The notes below the pieces were generated by a model. It was not told the DNA's origin, searched no databases, and saw only the letters and a list, made by a program, of their open reading frames with translations. Both the position numbers and the translations under genes were made by a program. Source: Ruminococcus sp. (GTDB lineage: Bacteria > Bacillota > Clostridia > Oscillospirales > Ruminococcaceae). Taken from it: DNA of 64,000 nucleotides. Numbering within the stretch: the stretch's first letter is position 1; each line of letters opens with the position of its first letter. The DNA lies in contig JAFUQX010000009.1 of assembly GCA_017472145.1 (NCBI GenBank), positions 54,078-118,077 of the forward strand. Reading direction: 5' to 3'. Below are positions 53,988 through 62,320 of the stretch, piece by piece.

Positions 53988-54485
53988 TTAACCGTTGTAT
54001 TCCGCAGACAGCTTTGCATCCTTTTCTACAACGCCTGCTTCCATCTCAGCCTTCATAGCAGCGAGCTTTTCAGCCAGAGTCTCATCTGCAATAGCCAGCA
54101 TCTGCACCGCAAGAATCGCTGCATTTGCAGCACCATCAACAGCAACCGTTGCAACCGGTACGCCCTTGGGCATCATTACTGTAGCCAGGAGCGCATCCAT
54201 TCCGTCCAGAACCTTTGACTTCATAGGAATACCAATAACAGGAAGTGTCGTATTGCCAGCAAGAACACCGGCCAGATGCGCAGCCATGCCTGCGGCCGCA
54301 ATGATTACGCCGAATCCGTTTGCCTTTGCATTTTCCGCAAATGCGATAGCCTGCTTCGGTGTACGATGTGCGGAAAGGACATGCGCCTCATACTCAACTC
54401 CGAACTTTTCAAGCTCAGTGAAAGCCGTCTTTACTACAGGCAGGTCACTGTCACTTCCCATGATGATTGCAACTTTTTTTGACAT
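53988..54485 (-). CDS. purE: 5-(carboxyamino)imidazole ribonucleotide mutase
   Basis: 165 residues, class I PurE. IIMGSDSDLPVV, VLSAHRTPKQ and AAGMAAHLAGVLAG are the substrate-binding blocks. It converts N5-CAIR to CAIR. First gene of the purine operon; no purK is in the window. The leader of 80 bases has a GC-rich hairpin but no recognisable purine riboswitch. Confidence 0.96.
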   Translation of the reverse strand: MSKKVAIIMGSDSDLPVVKTAFTELEKFGVEYEAHVLSAHRTPKQAIAFAENAKANGFGVIIAAAGMAAHLAGVLAGNTTLPVIGIPMKSKVLDGMDALLATVMMPKGVPVATVAVDGAANAAILAVQMLAIADETLAEKLAAMKAEMEAGVVEKDAKLSAEYNG

Positions 54486-54501
54486 ATTATCCTCTTTTCT
54501 T

Positions 54502-54526
54502 CGTGCCCGGACTGCGCCCGGGTACG
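54502..54526 (-). other. GC-rich hairpin in front of purE
   Basis: Nine base pairs (CGTACCCGG with CCGGGCACG, one wobble) around a seven-base loop, ending about a dozen bases before the purE ribosome binding site (GAGG). No T run. Confidence 0.6.
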
Positions 54527-54565
54527 AGTATGATCATTATTTTTTTATTTATATAAACACAGCCT

Positions 54566-55546
54566 TTATGAAAGCTCTGCGTCTGTAAACGCTGCATCAT
54601 ACAGCATCCAGACCCCATCGCTGTCCGGCGAAAAGGTCAGCAGCAGCTCTGTACTTTTCACTGCATGATCCGCTGTCTCAGCTTCAAGCTCCATCTGACA
54701 GTGCAGCAGAGTTCCGCTGTCCTCCTTATCCATGAAAACAGAGATGGAGTCAATTGCACTGCCTCGCCATGTAAAATCTGTTTCTGATTCATTGGTAACC
54801 TGAATCAACCGCTCCGGATGTGTGATCTCCTCCAGCTTCTCCAGCTTGTTCCTCCGATATGCATCCAGATAAGTCAGAAGCATATCAGCAAGCGTACTCC
54901 ACTCAGAACGCTCCAGCTGTCCCAGAAGCTGTGCATCCCTCACCTGAAGCGTAAAGGATACTGGACGTATGCGCCTGGGCATATTGATCTCTGCAAGCCT
55001 GAGCTCTGCTCCAAGCCCGTAAATATAGGTATCATCATCCTTTTTCAGGTGCAGCATTTCATCCACAACCGCATAGTCATCCCACGCCTCCGGAAGAAGC
55101 AGGGTGAAATCTGCGTCATAGAAAAAATATTTCCCGTCCTCCTCCAGAAGTCCTGCATACAGACGATCTGTAAGCTTTTCGATCGAAGAATAGACAAAGG
55201 GAGCGATCACATTTCCCTCGCTGTCGATCACACCGGTCATCAGCTGGGATCTCGTCCGGAGCCGGGCTGTATAACAGCTGTTTCCTGTCTCTGTAAGCTC
55301 CGTCCACTCTGCGTCCAGAATGATATTTCCGCCCGAATCCATCAGGCCATAAAGCCCGCTTTCATCCTGAAAAACCTGCGTTTCACCAGAATTTCCGGCA
55401 TTCTCTGCCGCAGAAATTTCTGAATCGGAGCTGCTGGAGTCCTTGTTGACATCTACATAGAATACGGTAATAGCCGCCGCCAGCAGAATCAGAATCACAA
55501 ACAGCACTATAACAAGCATTCTCGTGTGCTTGTTCAACCGTTCCAC
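54566..55546 (-). CDS. Membrane-anchored WG-repeat-like protein of unknown function
   Basis: 326 residues. A short N-terminus, one membrane helix (about 10-30), an acidic Ser-rich linker (33-60), then two or three WG/KWG-like repeats (GLYGLMDSGGNIILDAEW; GVIDSEGNVIAPFVYSSIEK). The C-terminal domain (about 200-326) is unrecognised, with a possible NTF2-like look. Function unknown; the protein is outside the membrane. It lies between a glycosyltransferase and purE, with no pathway link. Confidence 0.65.
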   Translation of the reverse strand: MERLNKHTRMLVIVLFVILILLAAAITVFYVDVNKDSSSSDSEISAAENAGNSGETQVFQDESGLYGLMDSGGNIILDAEWTELTETGNSCYTARLRTRSQLMTGVIDSEGNVIAPFVYSSIEKLTDRLYAGLLEEDGKYFFYDADFTLLLPEAWDDYAVVDEMLHLKKDDDTYIYGLGAELRLAEINMPRRIRPVSFTLQVRDAQLLGQLERSEWSTLADMLLTYLDAYRRNKLEKLEEITHPERLIQVTNESETDFTWRGSAIDSISVFMDKEDSGTLLHCQMELEAETADHAVKSTELLLTFSPDSDGVWMLYDAAFTDAELS

Positions 55547-55575
55547 CTCCCAGCGCAGGGCCTATGTGCATCCGC

Positions 55576-56544
55576 TTAGTCCTGCTCCTTATTCTTCTGC
55601 ACAAATTCCTCTGTTTCCTGAATCAAATAGATGGGTCTGCTCTTGGATTCCAGATAGGTCTTGGAAAGATACTGACCCAGAATGCCCATACAGAACAGCT
55701 GTAAACCGCCGATCATCAGCAGAACACAGATCGTTGTGGTATAGCCCTGTACCGGATCTCCCCATACCAGCCATTTGATGACAACGATCAGAATCATGAT
55801 GAAGGCGATCAGACAGCTCACAATACCCAAAAGGGAAGAAATCGCAAGAGGAGCTGTGGAGAAGGCAAAGATACCCTCCAGAGAATATTTAAACAGGGAC
55901 TTGAAGGACCAGGCCGTCGTACCGGCTGCACGCTCTACATTTTCATAGGGCATGTACTTGGTACGGAAGCCGACCCAGCTGAAAATACCCTTGGAAAAAC
56001 GATTGTATTCCTTCATAGACAGGATGGCCTCCACCATCTGTCTGGTCATGAAGCGGAAATCCTGCGCACCGTCCACGATTTCCGTCTGAGAAATCTTATT
56101 CATGATCTTATAGAACTGACGGGAGAACCAGGAACGGATCTTGGACTCACCCTCACGGCTGACACGGCGTGTGGTTGCACAGTCATATTCACCGCTGAGC
56201 ACATACTCATACATCTGAGGAATGAACTTGGGCGGATGCTGAAGGTCCGCATCCATAACTACCACATAATCGCCCTTTGCATTCTGGAGTCCGGCATACA
56301 TACCAGCCTCCTTGCCGAAATTGCGAGAGAAAGAAATATACCGCACACGGCTGTCCTTTTCCGCCATATTGCGGAACTCCTTCAGCGTTCCGTCCTTTGA
56401 GCCGTCATTGATAAACAGAAGCTCGAAATCGGTATCGGAATGCTTTTCCTGGATTTGTGCCATAACCTTTGTGATTTCCGCATAAAACAGCGGAAGCACC
56501 TCTTCCTCATTATAGCACGGCACAACAATTGATATCAGTTTCAC
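55576..56544 (-). CDS. Family 2 glycosyltransferase, polyprenyl-phosphate type (GtrB/DPM1-like)
   Basis: 322 residues. A GT-A domain with VVPCYNEEEVLPLF, NDGSKDGT and the DxD region MDADLQHPPKF is followed by two C-terminal membrane helices (about 225-290), as in bactoprenol glucosyltransferases. It probably charges undecaprenyl phosphate with a sugar for surface glycan decoration. The start is GTG 56544 after GGGG; the frame has no ATG upstream. The WG-repeat gene follows 29 bases later. Confidence 0.9.
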   Translation of the reverse strand: MKLISIVVPCYNEEEVLPLFYAEITKVMAQIQEKHSDTDFELLFINDGSKDGTLKEFRNMAEKDSRVRYISFSRNFGKEAGMYAGLQNAKGDYVVVMDADLQHPPKFIPQMYEYVLSGEYDCATTRRVSREGESKIRSWFSRQFYKIMNKISQTEIVDGAQDFRFMTRQMVEAILSMKEYNRFSKGIFSWVGFRTKYMPYENVERAAGTTAWSFKSLFKYSLEGIFAFSTAPLAISSLLGIVSCLIAFIMILIVVIKWLVWGDPVQGYTTTICVLLMIGGLQLFCMGILGQYLSKTYLESKSRPIYLIQETEEFVQKNKEQD

Positions 56545-56628
56545 ATCAGCGCCCCACTTTATTCTATCATTTTTTCATGAGTGACAACTTCCGCAGCATA
56601 TACAGATACAGCATCACTCATATCTTTC

Positions 56629-56657
56629 ATTATAACACTTTTTTTTCTCTTTTACAA
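56629..56657 (-). promoter_or_regulatory. Promoter of the GT2 gene with a leader hairpin
   Basis: Minus strand TTGTAA, 17 bases, TATAAT. In the leader, ATGAGTGA and TCACTCAT (about 56577-56621) can pair around a long loop. The Nudix gene ends at 56700 just beyond; no terminator was found for it. Confidence 0.65.
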
Positions 56658-56699
56658 GAGTCTCCGGCACATATTTTTTATTTTTTCAAATCTTCTCCA

Positions 56700-57209
56700 T
56701 TATACAGAGAATGGCTCCTCCACGCCGAGAAAGGACTCTATTTTCCGTTTATACTCCTCAGAGCGGTATGGGAAATCCTCCAGAATCCGAAGCAGCTCCT
56801 CCGGCTGAGCCAGCCGCAGCTCCTGAACCTCGCTTTCCTGCATGGTACAGTCCTCCAGAGTAAAGGGCAGCTGTACATGCCAGGCCTCATAGAACGAGCC
56901 ATGGATGCAGTCCCGGAAAATCAGCTGCATTTTTTCAGGCGGAAGCTCCAGTCCCACTTCTTCCCTGGCCTCCCGGATGGCGGCGGTACAGCCATCCTCT
57001 CCAGCATCTGCTGCACCGGCCGTGACATCCCAATGGCCGGGCAGATTGCGCTTTTTCTCTGAGCGCTTCTGCACCAGAAAACGCCCCTCCATATCCTGGA
57101 TCAGAACATGGACGCAAAGGACATATTCATCCTCTGAAAGCGCAGTTCCTCTGGGAACCGTTTTTCCTGTTTTTTTAAAATCTGCATCATATACATCGAT
57201 CAGCTCCAT
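56700..57209 (-). CDS. Nudix hydrolase
   Basis: 169 residues with a complete Nudix box, G-x5-E-x7-REAREEVG-L (starting GAADAGEDG). The N-terminus (MELIDVYDADFKKTGKTVPRG) and VQKRSEKKRNLPGHWD resemble the IPP isomerase-like/YfcD Nudix group. It hydrolyses a nucleoside diphosphate derivative; the exact substrate is unknown. ATG follows AAGGAGGAG. Monocistronic. Confidence 0.92.
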   Translation of the reverse strand: MELIDVYDADFKKTGKTVPRGTALSEDEYVLCVHVLIQDMEGRFLVQKRSEKKRNLPGHWDVTAGAADAGEDGCTAAIREAREEVGLELPPEKMQLIFRDCIHGSFYEAWHVQLPFTLEDCTMQESEVQELRLAQPEELLRILEDFPYRSEEYKRKIESFLGVEEPFSV

Positions 57210-57257
57210 GGGATCTCCTCCTTTTTTTGGCAGTTCAGCACAATTTCATTCTGCTCT

Positions 57258-57287
57258 ATTTTAACATGTTTCACAAAGTCCTGTCAA
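57258..57287 (-). promoter_or_regulatory. Promoter of the Nudix gene
   Basis: Minus strand TTGACA, 18 bases, TAAAAT preceded by TGT. Confidence 0.6.
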
Positions 57288-57316
57288 GACGGTGTATTGT
57301 ATTTCTTCCAAAAGAG

Positions 57317-57345
57317 TTGCATTTTTTCCGGAAATGTGCTATACT
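57317..57345 (+). promoter_or_regulatory. Promoter of the small gene at 57384
   Basis: TTGCAT, 17 bases, TATACT, 38 bases before the start codon. Confidence 0.65.
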
Positions 57346-57383
57346 GTATGGAAAATCAAAACTGTATACAGGAGGATCTACTT

Positions 57384-57689
57384 ATGCATCCATTGGAAGT
57401 ATATGACTGGGAGCCGCAGCCCTGCAAGATGGCGGTGCTGACGGAGCTTATGCGAAAGAGCCGGGGACAGAATCTGCTCGTTCGTTTTTTCTATGAGGAT
57501 TTTGTTTATGAGGCCGGCGTGCATACAGAGAAGGGCGCATCCGTGTTCTATCTGGATGAGGATCGCTATCCGTCCATGCTGGGCTTTTGCAGCGGAGCCT
57601 GTATCGAAGGCGTGCTTGTCAGCGACTTTACCGATGTGGTTCAGGTGCTCTGCATCAATGAGAAAGACCCCCGGGAGATCCTGGGGTAA
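57384..57689 (+). CDS. Conserved-looking small protein, unknown function
   Basis: 101 residues, no signal peptide or membrane helix. The sequence alternates strand-like segments (LLVRFFYEDFVYEAG, ASVFYLDEDRYPSMLGF, VVQVLCINEKDP) suggesting a compact beta-rich fold. Not recognised. ATG 57384 follows AGGAGG and a good promoter, so it is very likely a real single-gene transcript; the frame upstream to 57297 covers the promoter and is excluded. Confidence 0.65.
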   Translation: MHPLEVYDWEPQPCKMAVLTELMRKSRGQNLLVRFFYEDFVYEAGVHTEKGASVFYLDEDRYPSMLGFCSGACIEGVLVSDFTDVVQVLCINEKDPREILG

Positions 57690-57725
57690 GCCGCTGGATC
57701 TTGCCCTTACCCTGATTGTAAGTTG

Positions 57726-57760
57726 TCCTGAAACAAAAAAGCTTTTATGCCTTTTCAGGA
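57726..57760 (+). other. Hairpin upstream of the sigma cassette terminator
   Basis: TCCTGAAA pairs with TTTCAGGA (eight base pairs) around a 19-base loop containing AAAAAAGCTTTT. It lies between the small gene and the next terminator; role unknown. Confidence 0.45.
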
Positions 57761-57766
57761 TATACC

Positions 57767-57805
57767 AAAGCACTGTCTGCATTTCTGCGAACAGTGCTTT
57801 TTTTC
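57767..57805 (+). terminator. Intrinsic terminator; left copy of a 35-base hairpin repeat
   Basis: AAAGCACTGT and ACAGTGCTTT form the outer stem, with an inner GCA-TTTC-TGC hairpin, then seven T. 33 of 35 bases match the hairpin at 59450-59484 on the far side of the sigma/anti-sigma pair. Confidence 0.8.
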
Positions 57806-57863
57806 TTTTTCTTGTCCAGAATCACCTCTCTCAATTGTATACAAGGTGAAAGGAGGAATCAGC

Positions 57864-58352
57864 ATGGACAAAGAGCTCTTTAATCAACACTTCATCTCGC
57901 TCGTGGAAACGCACGCCCAGTCCCTGGCTAAGCTGGCCTTCACCTATATGAAAAATATGACCGATGCCGAGGATATCGTTCAGGATGTGTTTCTCACCTA
58001 CTACCAGAAACAGCCGGATCTATCATCCGATGAGCACCGGAAGGCCTGGCTCATCCGGACAACGATCAATCGCTGCAAAAACCAGCTGAAAAGCGTCTGG
58101 CGCAAACAGCGCAGTGAGCTTCCTGAAGCCATTCCAGCACCAGATACGCTGCCGGATTCTGCACTCATGGAGGCGGTGCTCTCCCTCAAGGAAACATATC
58201 GCACGCCTCTGCATCTCCACTACTTTGAAGGCTATACCGCCAAGGAGATCGCAGAAATTCTCGGTATACGGGAAGCCGCTGCCGCCAAACGAATTGCCCG
58301 TGCACGCAGTAAGCTGAAAGCGGCCCTAGAACAAAATGGAGGTGCTTTATGA
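57864..58352 (+). CDS. ECF-type RNA polymerase sigma factor; pair 2
   Basis: 162 residues. Region 2 (about 15-85) contains LAKLAFTYMKNMTDAEDIVQDVFLTYY and RKAWLIRTTINRCKN pieces. Region 4 (about 105-160) has the helix-turn-helix TAKEIAEILGIREAAAAKRI. ATG 57864 follows AAAGGAGG; the frame upstream runs through the terminator and is excluded. A TTGTCC-N18-TGTATA just upstream (57818-57847) is a possible promoter. The stop overlaps the anti-sigma start by four bases. Confidence 0.9.
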   Translation: MDKELFNQHFISLVETHAQSLAKLAFTYMKNMTDAEDIVQDVFLTYYQKQPDLSSDEHRKAWLIRTTINRCKNQLKSVWRKQRSELPEAIPAPDTLPDSALMEAVLSLKETYRTPLHLHYFEGYTAKEIAEILGIREAAAAKRIARARSKLKAALEQNGGAL

Positions 58353-59422
58353 AAAGACGTTATCAGAATGCATTCGACCAGCTGAAAACCAGTGAGCAGC
58401 TGGAAGAAAACATCATCCGAACCTGCATGGATCCAGAACCCGAAAGGACACCCCGGCTGCGCCGCCGCCCGGTGCGCCTGGCCCCGGTGCTGATCGCCGC
58501 TCTGATCGGTACGGCTGTGCTGGGTGTGAGTGCCTATGCCATTACCGCTGGATTCCGCAGACAAGCGGATACCTACTTCACACAGAACGGCGGCAACACG
58601 GAGCTGTTCAGCACCGATGAGGATGAAGCCCGAATCTATGAGGACTACTACTATGAGCTTGGACTTTCGGCCACAAGCAGCGGCACCACCGTAAATCTGC
58701 ATGGCTATATCTCCGACAACAAGAACGTCTATCTTTTCGGCAGCATCGCAGTTCCAGAGGATGTGACTCTGGATTATGACGATCCGGATACTTCTTATGA
58801 ATATGAATTCAGTAATGCTGTATTCGACCTTGGACTGAATGAAGGCCCTTTGGTATTCATACCGGAATTCTCTTTCCTGCCATATGATGAGACCGTTCCC
58901 AATCAGAGAGAATTTGTCTGCAAAATGATCTATGGCCTGAATGATTTTGACTGGAGCAGGCTGAAATCAATTACACTTACGGATTTTGAAAGGACTCCGG
59001 CCACACGTGAAGAAATCGCAGATCCTGATTTCTATGAGCCGATCGTTTTCGGAACATGGGAGTTCACAGACCTTTCTCTGACCGCTACACACCAGCCGAT
59101 CTCGCTGATCTCAGAGCCGACCACTGTTTCCTGGTATCATGCGCCCCAGGATCGCATCTTTGAGATCACCTACAGTGAGATAACGATTTCCCTGTTCGGC
59201 ATTCAGCTTATGGAACTGGAGAATAAGGATTCACGCAGCATCACCAATTACTGCTCCATCATCATGAAGGATGGTACGGTGTATGAGCACATGAATGAAA
59301 ACCCGGACAACATCCTTGTTGATCTGTCCCAGGTAGACTATGTGAAGCTCGGTGATCAGATTTTTACCCTTCCTGAGGAGGCTGCGATCCCATCCGGAAA
59401 TGCAGCCACGCCTGCTTCATAA
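58349..59422 (+). CDS. Anti-sigma factor, membrane-anchored (DUF4179-like); pair 2
   Basis: 357 residues. A cytoplasmic N-terminus (1-45, MKRRYQNAFDQLKTSEQLEE) is followed by one membrane helix (about 47-67, LAPVLIAALIGTAVLGVSAYA) and an extracytoplasmic domain of about 290 residues. It has the same plan as the pair 1 anti-sigma at 5651-6910. It should hold the co-encoded sigma factor inactive until an unknown envelope signal. ATGA overlap with the sigma gene. Confidence 0.78.
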   Translation: MKRRYQNAFDQLKTSEQLEENIIRTCMDPEPERTPRLRRRPVRLAPVLIAALIGTAVLGVSAYAITAGFRRQADTYFTQNGGNTELFSTDEDEARIYEDYYYELGLSATSSGTTVNLHGYISDNKNVYLFGSIAVPEDVTLDYDDPDTSYEYEFSNAVFDLGLNEGPLVFIPEFSFLPYDETVPNQREFVCKMIYGLNDFDWSRLKSITLTDFERTPATREEIADPDFYEPIVFGTWEFTDLSLTATHQPISLISEPTTVSWYHAPQDRIFEITYSEITISLFGIQLMELENKDSRSITNYCSIIMKDGTVYEHMNENPDNILVDLSQVDYVKLGDQIFTLPEEAAIPSGNAATPAS

Positions 59423-59449
59423 ACACATTTTCACACTCTCATTAAACAA

Positions 59450-59484
59450 AAAGCACTGCCTGCATTTCTGCGGACAGTGCTTTT
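59450..59484. terminator. Bidirectional terminator; right copy of the 35-base hairpin repeat
   Basis: AAAGCACTG and CAGTGCTTT form the outer stem of the same hairpin as at 57767, with two base changes. T runs flank it on both strands, so it can end the anti-sigma gene and the convergent symporter gene. Confidence 0.8.
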
Positions 59485-59511
59485 CTCTTTTTATATGTAA
59501 CAGCCAGCTCG

Positions 59512-60927
59512 TCAGTCTACTTTTGCGCCCAGCTTGTTTCTCTGGAAATATTCCTTCGACTCCTTGGCCATAACGCCGGACAAGGCAATCAATGCCACAA
59601 TATTCGGCAGTGCCATCAGACCATTGAAAATATCAGCGATCGTCCATACAGCAGAAACGGTCAGATACGGGCCGATAAATACAGCAAGAATATACAGCCA
59701 GCGATAGGCAGTGGTAACTCCCTTCTTAGAGCCTACCAGGTAAGCCAGACAACGCTCAGAGTAATAGCTCCAGCCCAGAATGGTCGTGAATGCAAAGAAT
59801 ACCAGACAAATCATCAGGATGAAGGCCGATACCCTGGACGGGAACGGCAGACCGCTCTCAAAGGCTGCGGTCGTGATCTCAACACCTTCCAACCCCAACT
59901 CCGGCTTCCAGGCTCCGGAGATTACAATAGACAGACCCGTCATTGTACATACGATAACTGTATCGATAAATGTACCTGTCATGGTTACCAGACCCTGACG
60001 AACAGTATCCTTGGTCTGTGCAGCAGCAGCAGCAATCGGTGCAGAGCCCAGGCCAGCCTCATTGGAGAAGATACCACGGGCTACGCCCTTCTGCATAGCG
60101 ACCATCATTGCACCCAGCGCACCGCCGGCTGCGGCATCCAGACCAAATGCATCCCGTACGATTTCAAGCAGTGCGCCCGGAACCTTTGTAATATTGGTGA
60201 AAACCAGAATCAGCGCAAATACTACATACAAAATGGCCATGAACGGAACAACGATCTGAGATACAGTAGAAATACGCTGAATACCGCCGATGATAACCAG
60301 TGCAGCAGCTGCTGTTACGATTACACCAGCAATAATTGTGGCCAGTGTGATGTCGTTATTGCCAATCGTAAGTACAACATCCGATTCAAAAAAGTTATTT
60401 GCTGCAGAAGTAATGCCGTTTACCTGTGTGATCGTACCAATGCCCAGCAGACCAGCCAGAACGCCGAACACAGCAAAAAGCTTGGCCAGCCACTTCCACT
60501 TTTCGCCCATACCCTTTTCAATGTAGTAGAACGGGCCGCCCAGATAATGTCCCTCTGCATCAACAGTACGATACTTAATGGCCAGGAAGCCCTCTGCATA
60601 CTTTGTCGCCATACCCAGGAGGGCCGCAATGATCATCCAGAACAATGCGCCCGGGCCGCCGGCTGCGATCGCTGTTGCAACACCGACAATGTTACCTGTA
60701 CCGATCGTCGCAGACAGAGCGGTACAAAGTGCGCCAAAGCTGCTTACCTCACCTTCGCCGCCCTCCTCGTTCTTTACCATAAACTTCAGAGCCTTGCCCA
60801 GATGGCGGAACTGAAGGCCGCGGCCGCGAATGGTCAGCAGCAGTCCGCAGGCCATAATCAGGACGATCAGCGGAACACCCCATACGAAGTCGTCGATGGC
60901 AACGAGTATTTCGTTAAACTTTTCCAT
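59512..60927 (-). CDS. Alanine/glycine:cation symporter (AGCS family)
   Basis: 471 residues, about ten or eleven helices. AGCS hallmarks include LCTALSATIGTGNIVGVATA, GGPGALFWM, KYAEGFLAIKYR, GIFSNEAGLGSAPIAAAAA and the C-terminal TTILGWSYYSERC. It imports alanine or glycine with Na+ (or H+). ATG 60927 is chosen although its best SD (AAGGG) is 14 bases away; GTG 60939 is the alternative. Monocistronic. Confidence 0.94.
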   Translation of the reverse strand: MEKFNEILVAIDDFVWGVPLIVLIMACGLLLTIRGRGLQFRHLGKALKFMVKNEEGGEGEVSSFGALCTALSATIGTGNIVGVATAIAAGGPGALFWMIIAALLGMATKYAEGFLAIKYRTVDAEGHYLGGPFYYIEKGMGEKWKWLAKLFAVFGVLAGLLGIGTITQVNGITSAANNFFESDVVLTIGNNDITLATIIAGVIVTAAAALVIIGGIQRISTVSQIVVPFMAILYVVFALILVFTNITKVPGALLEIVRDAFGLDAAAGGALGAMMVAMQKGVARGIFSNEAGLGSAPIAAAAAQTKDTVRQGLVTMTGTFIDTVIVCTMTGLSIVISGAWKPELGLEGVEITTAAFESGLPFPSRVSAFILMICLVFFAFTTILGWSYYSERCLAYLVGSKKGVTTAYRWLYILAVFIGPYLTVSAVWTIADIFNGLMALPNIVALIALSGVMAKESKEYFQRNKLGAKVD

Positions 60928-61005
60928 GTGTGATTCCACACCCTTTCAAATGATTTCGCCGAAATTCCGATAAATCTTCGCACGGAATTTACAACACTAA
61001 AGCAT

Positions 61006-61034
61006 ATCATACCACATTTTGTCCGTCCTGTCAA
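61006..61034 (-). promoter_or_regulatory. Promoter of the AGCS symporter
   Basis: Minus strand TTGACA, 17 bases, TATGAT; leaves a leader of about 70 bases. Confidence 0.8.
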
Positions 61035-61084
61035 GACAATTGTTTGAATATCAGAGAGTATCCCCAAAATGATCTTCCGGACAG

Positions 61085-61112
61085 AAAAAACGGAAGTCCC
61101 GAAGAACCTCCG
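61085..61112 (-). terminator. Intrinsic terminator with UUCG tetraloop after the HEPN-like gene
   Basis: Minus strand CGGAGGTTC-TTCG-GGACTTCCG, nine base pairs closed by a stable C(UUCG)G loop, then TTTTTT; 12 bases past the gene. Confidence 0.85.
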
Positions 61113-61124
61113 CTCTTTTCCCTG

Positions 61125-62207
61125 CTATATCATCCTCCAGATCGCATCTGCCTCGGGCTGAAGCGTATTGTCAATATAAGCCTGATCAAACCACTGATAA
61201 AGATGCGCATCAAGAAAATCCTCCATGATCTGGTTCATAATACGCAGACTGGTCAGCTCATGCTCGTTTTCATAATAAAACAGCGTTACCGGCTTTTCTG
61301 CATGCACAACATTGCAGCGGTAGTAATAGGTCAGCTCCAGCAGCAGATAGCCATAGGCCGACATCTCCAGAGCATGTCGTTTTTCTCTGGAATCCGGCTC
61401 ACGAGCCCAAAGCTTATCACGGATTTCATTCGCCAGAGCCTGGTGACGGCCGTTCTCCAGGGATTCCTCCGTAATCGGCTCTCCATCCCACTTCCGCAGC
61501 ACGGAAACCACATCCTGAGAAATGATCTTCTTATCCCTCTTTGATTCCACCATATCCAGTCCCAGGTTATACAGAAGCTTCAGGGCCCGGATCTGCTTCC
61601 ATTCCCATTTGGCGATTTCCCGGCCGCCATTCCTTTTTACATTTTCCTCTGTATTCATCAGCACCCTGAAATAGCTGTATACTCCGTTCATCGCCATCCA
61701 CAGATAGATGAACCGCTCCGTTTCCTGGAGCTTCCCCTTTGCACAGATCAGTGCAAACAGAGAGGCCACACGGGAATCGTATCCGGACTTCGTAAGAGAT
61801 AGGATCTTCTCAATAAAGGCCTTATTATTCCAGGCCGCGGGAAAAGGCTTTTTCAGTGTCCTGGCCGCCAATGAATAGATCAGCGGATTTTTCTCACCAT
61901 CACCTACGGGAATTTCCTCCTCTGTATCGTCTGCACAAACAATCATTTTTTTCATCTCCATATTTTTTGAAAAAAGGATCAGATGCAGAAGCAGAGCCTT
62001 TTTTAAAGCATCGGAAAAGGTTTTATTCTCCGGACAAACAAGTCCGCGGGCCTCGTATTTCGCCGTCATGGCCGCTCTGATCACAGCCGCATCCTTCCCT
62101 ATGGAAATCTCTATCCCCTTGGTATGACCGTAGTTATACTGATATGTACTGTGCTTCTTGGGAAGTGTGTTGATCCTGACCTCGTATTCGTGTTTTCTGG
62201 ATGCCAT
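61125..62207 (-). CDS. HEPN-like domain protein of unknown function
   Basis: 360 residues, soluble. The N-terminal part (1-110) is unrecognised. From about 160 the protein is helical, with FIYLWMAMNGVYSYF (166-180) and, near the end, YYYRCNVVHAEKP, in which Arg297 and His302 form the R-x4-H pair of HEPN domains (the Arg-x-Asn-x2-His form seen in Apea/RNase-type HEPN). HEPN proteins are often RNases in toxin-antitoxin or defence systems, though some are inert. No antitoxin, nucleotidyltransferase or defence gene is adjacent; it has its own promoter and terminator. Family assignment is by motif only. Confidence 0.55.
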   Translation of the reverse strand: MASRKHEYEVRINTLPKKHSTYQYNYGHTKGIEISIGKDAAVIRAAMTAKYEARGLVCPENKTFSDALKKALLLHLILFSKNMEMKKMIVCADDTEEEIPVGDGEKNPLIYSLAARTLKKPFPAAWNNKAFIEKILSLTKSGYDSRVASLFALICAKGKLQETERFIYLWMAMNGVYSYFRVLMNTEENVKRNGGREIAKWEWKQIRALKLLYNLGLDMVESKRDKKIISQDVVSVLRKWDGEPITEESLENGRHQALANEIRDKLWAREPDSREKRHALEMSAYGYLLLELTYYYRCNVVHAEKPVTLFYYENEHELTSLRIMNQIMEDFLDAHLYQWFDQAYIDNTLQPEADAIWRMI

Positions 62208-62240
62208 AAGCTCACCTCTCGGATGTTATATTCTGTCGTA

Positions 62241-62269
62241 ATTATACCAAATACAGAGATTTCTGTCAA
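62241..62269 (-). promoter_or_regulatory. Promoter of the HEPN-like gene
   Basis: Minus strand TTGACA, 17 bases, TATAAT; 33 bases before the ATG at 62207. Confidence 0.85.
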
Positions 62270-62270
62270 C

Positions 62271-62297
62271 AAAAAGAGGACTGCCGAAACAGTCCCC
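62271..62297 (-). terminator. Intrinsic terminator of the flavoprotein gene
   Basis: Minus strand GGGGACTG with CAGTCCTC (one wobble), six-base loop, then TTTTTG. It directly abuts the HEPN-gene promoter. Confidence 0.8.
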
Positions 62298-62320
62298 TTT
62301 CCTATTATTCAAGTAAAAGC

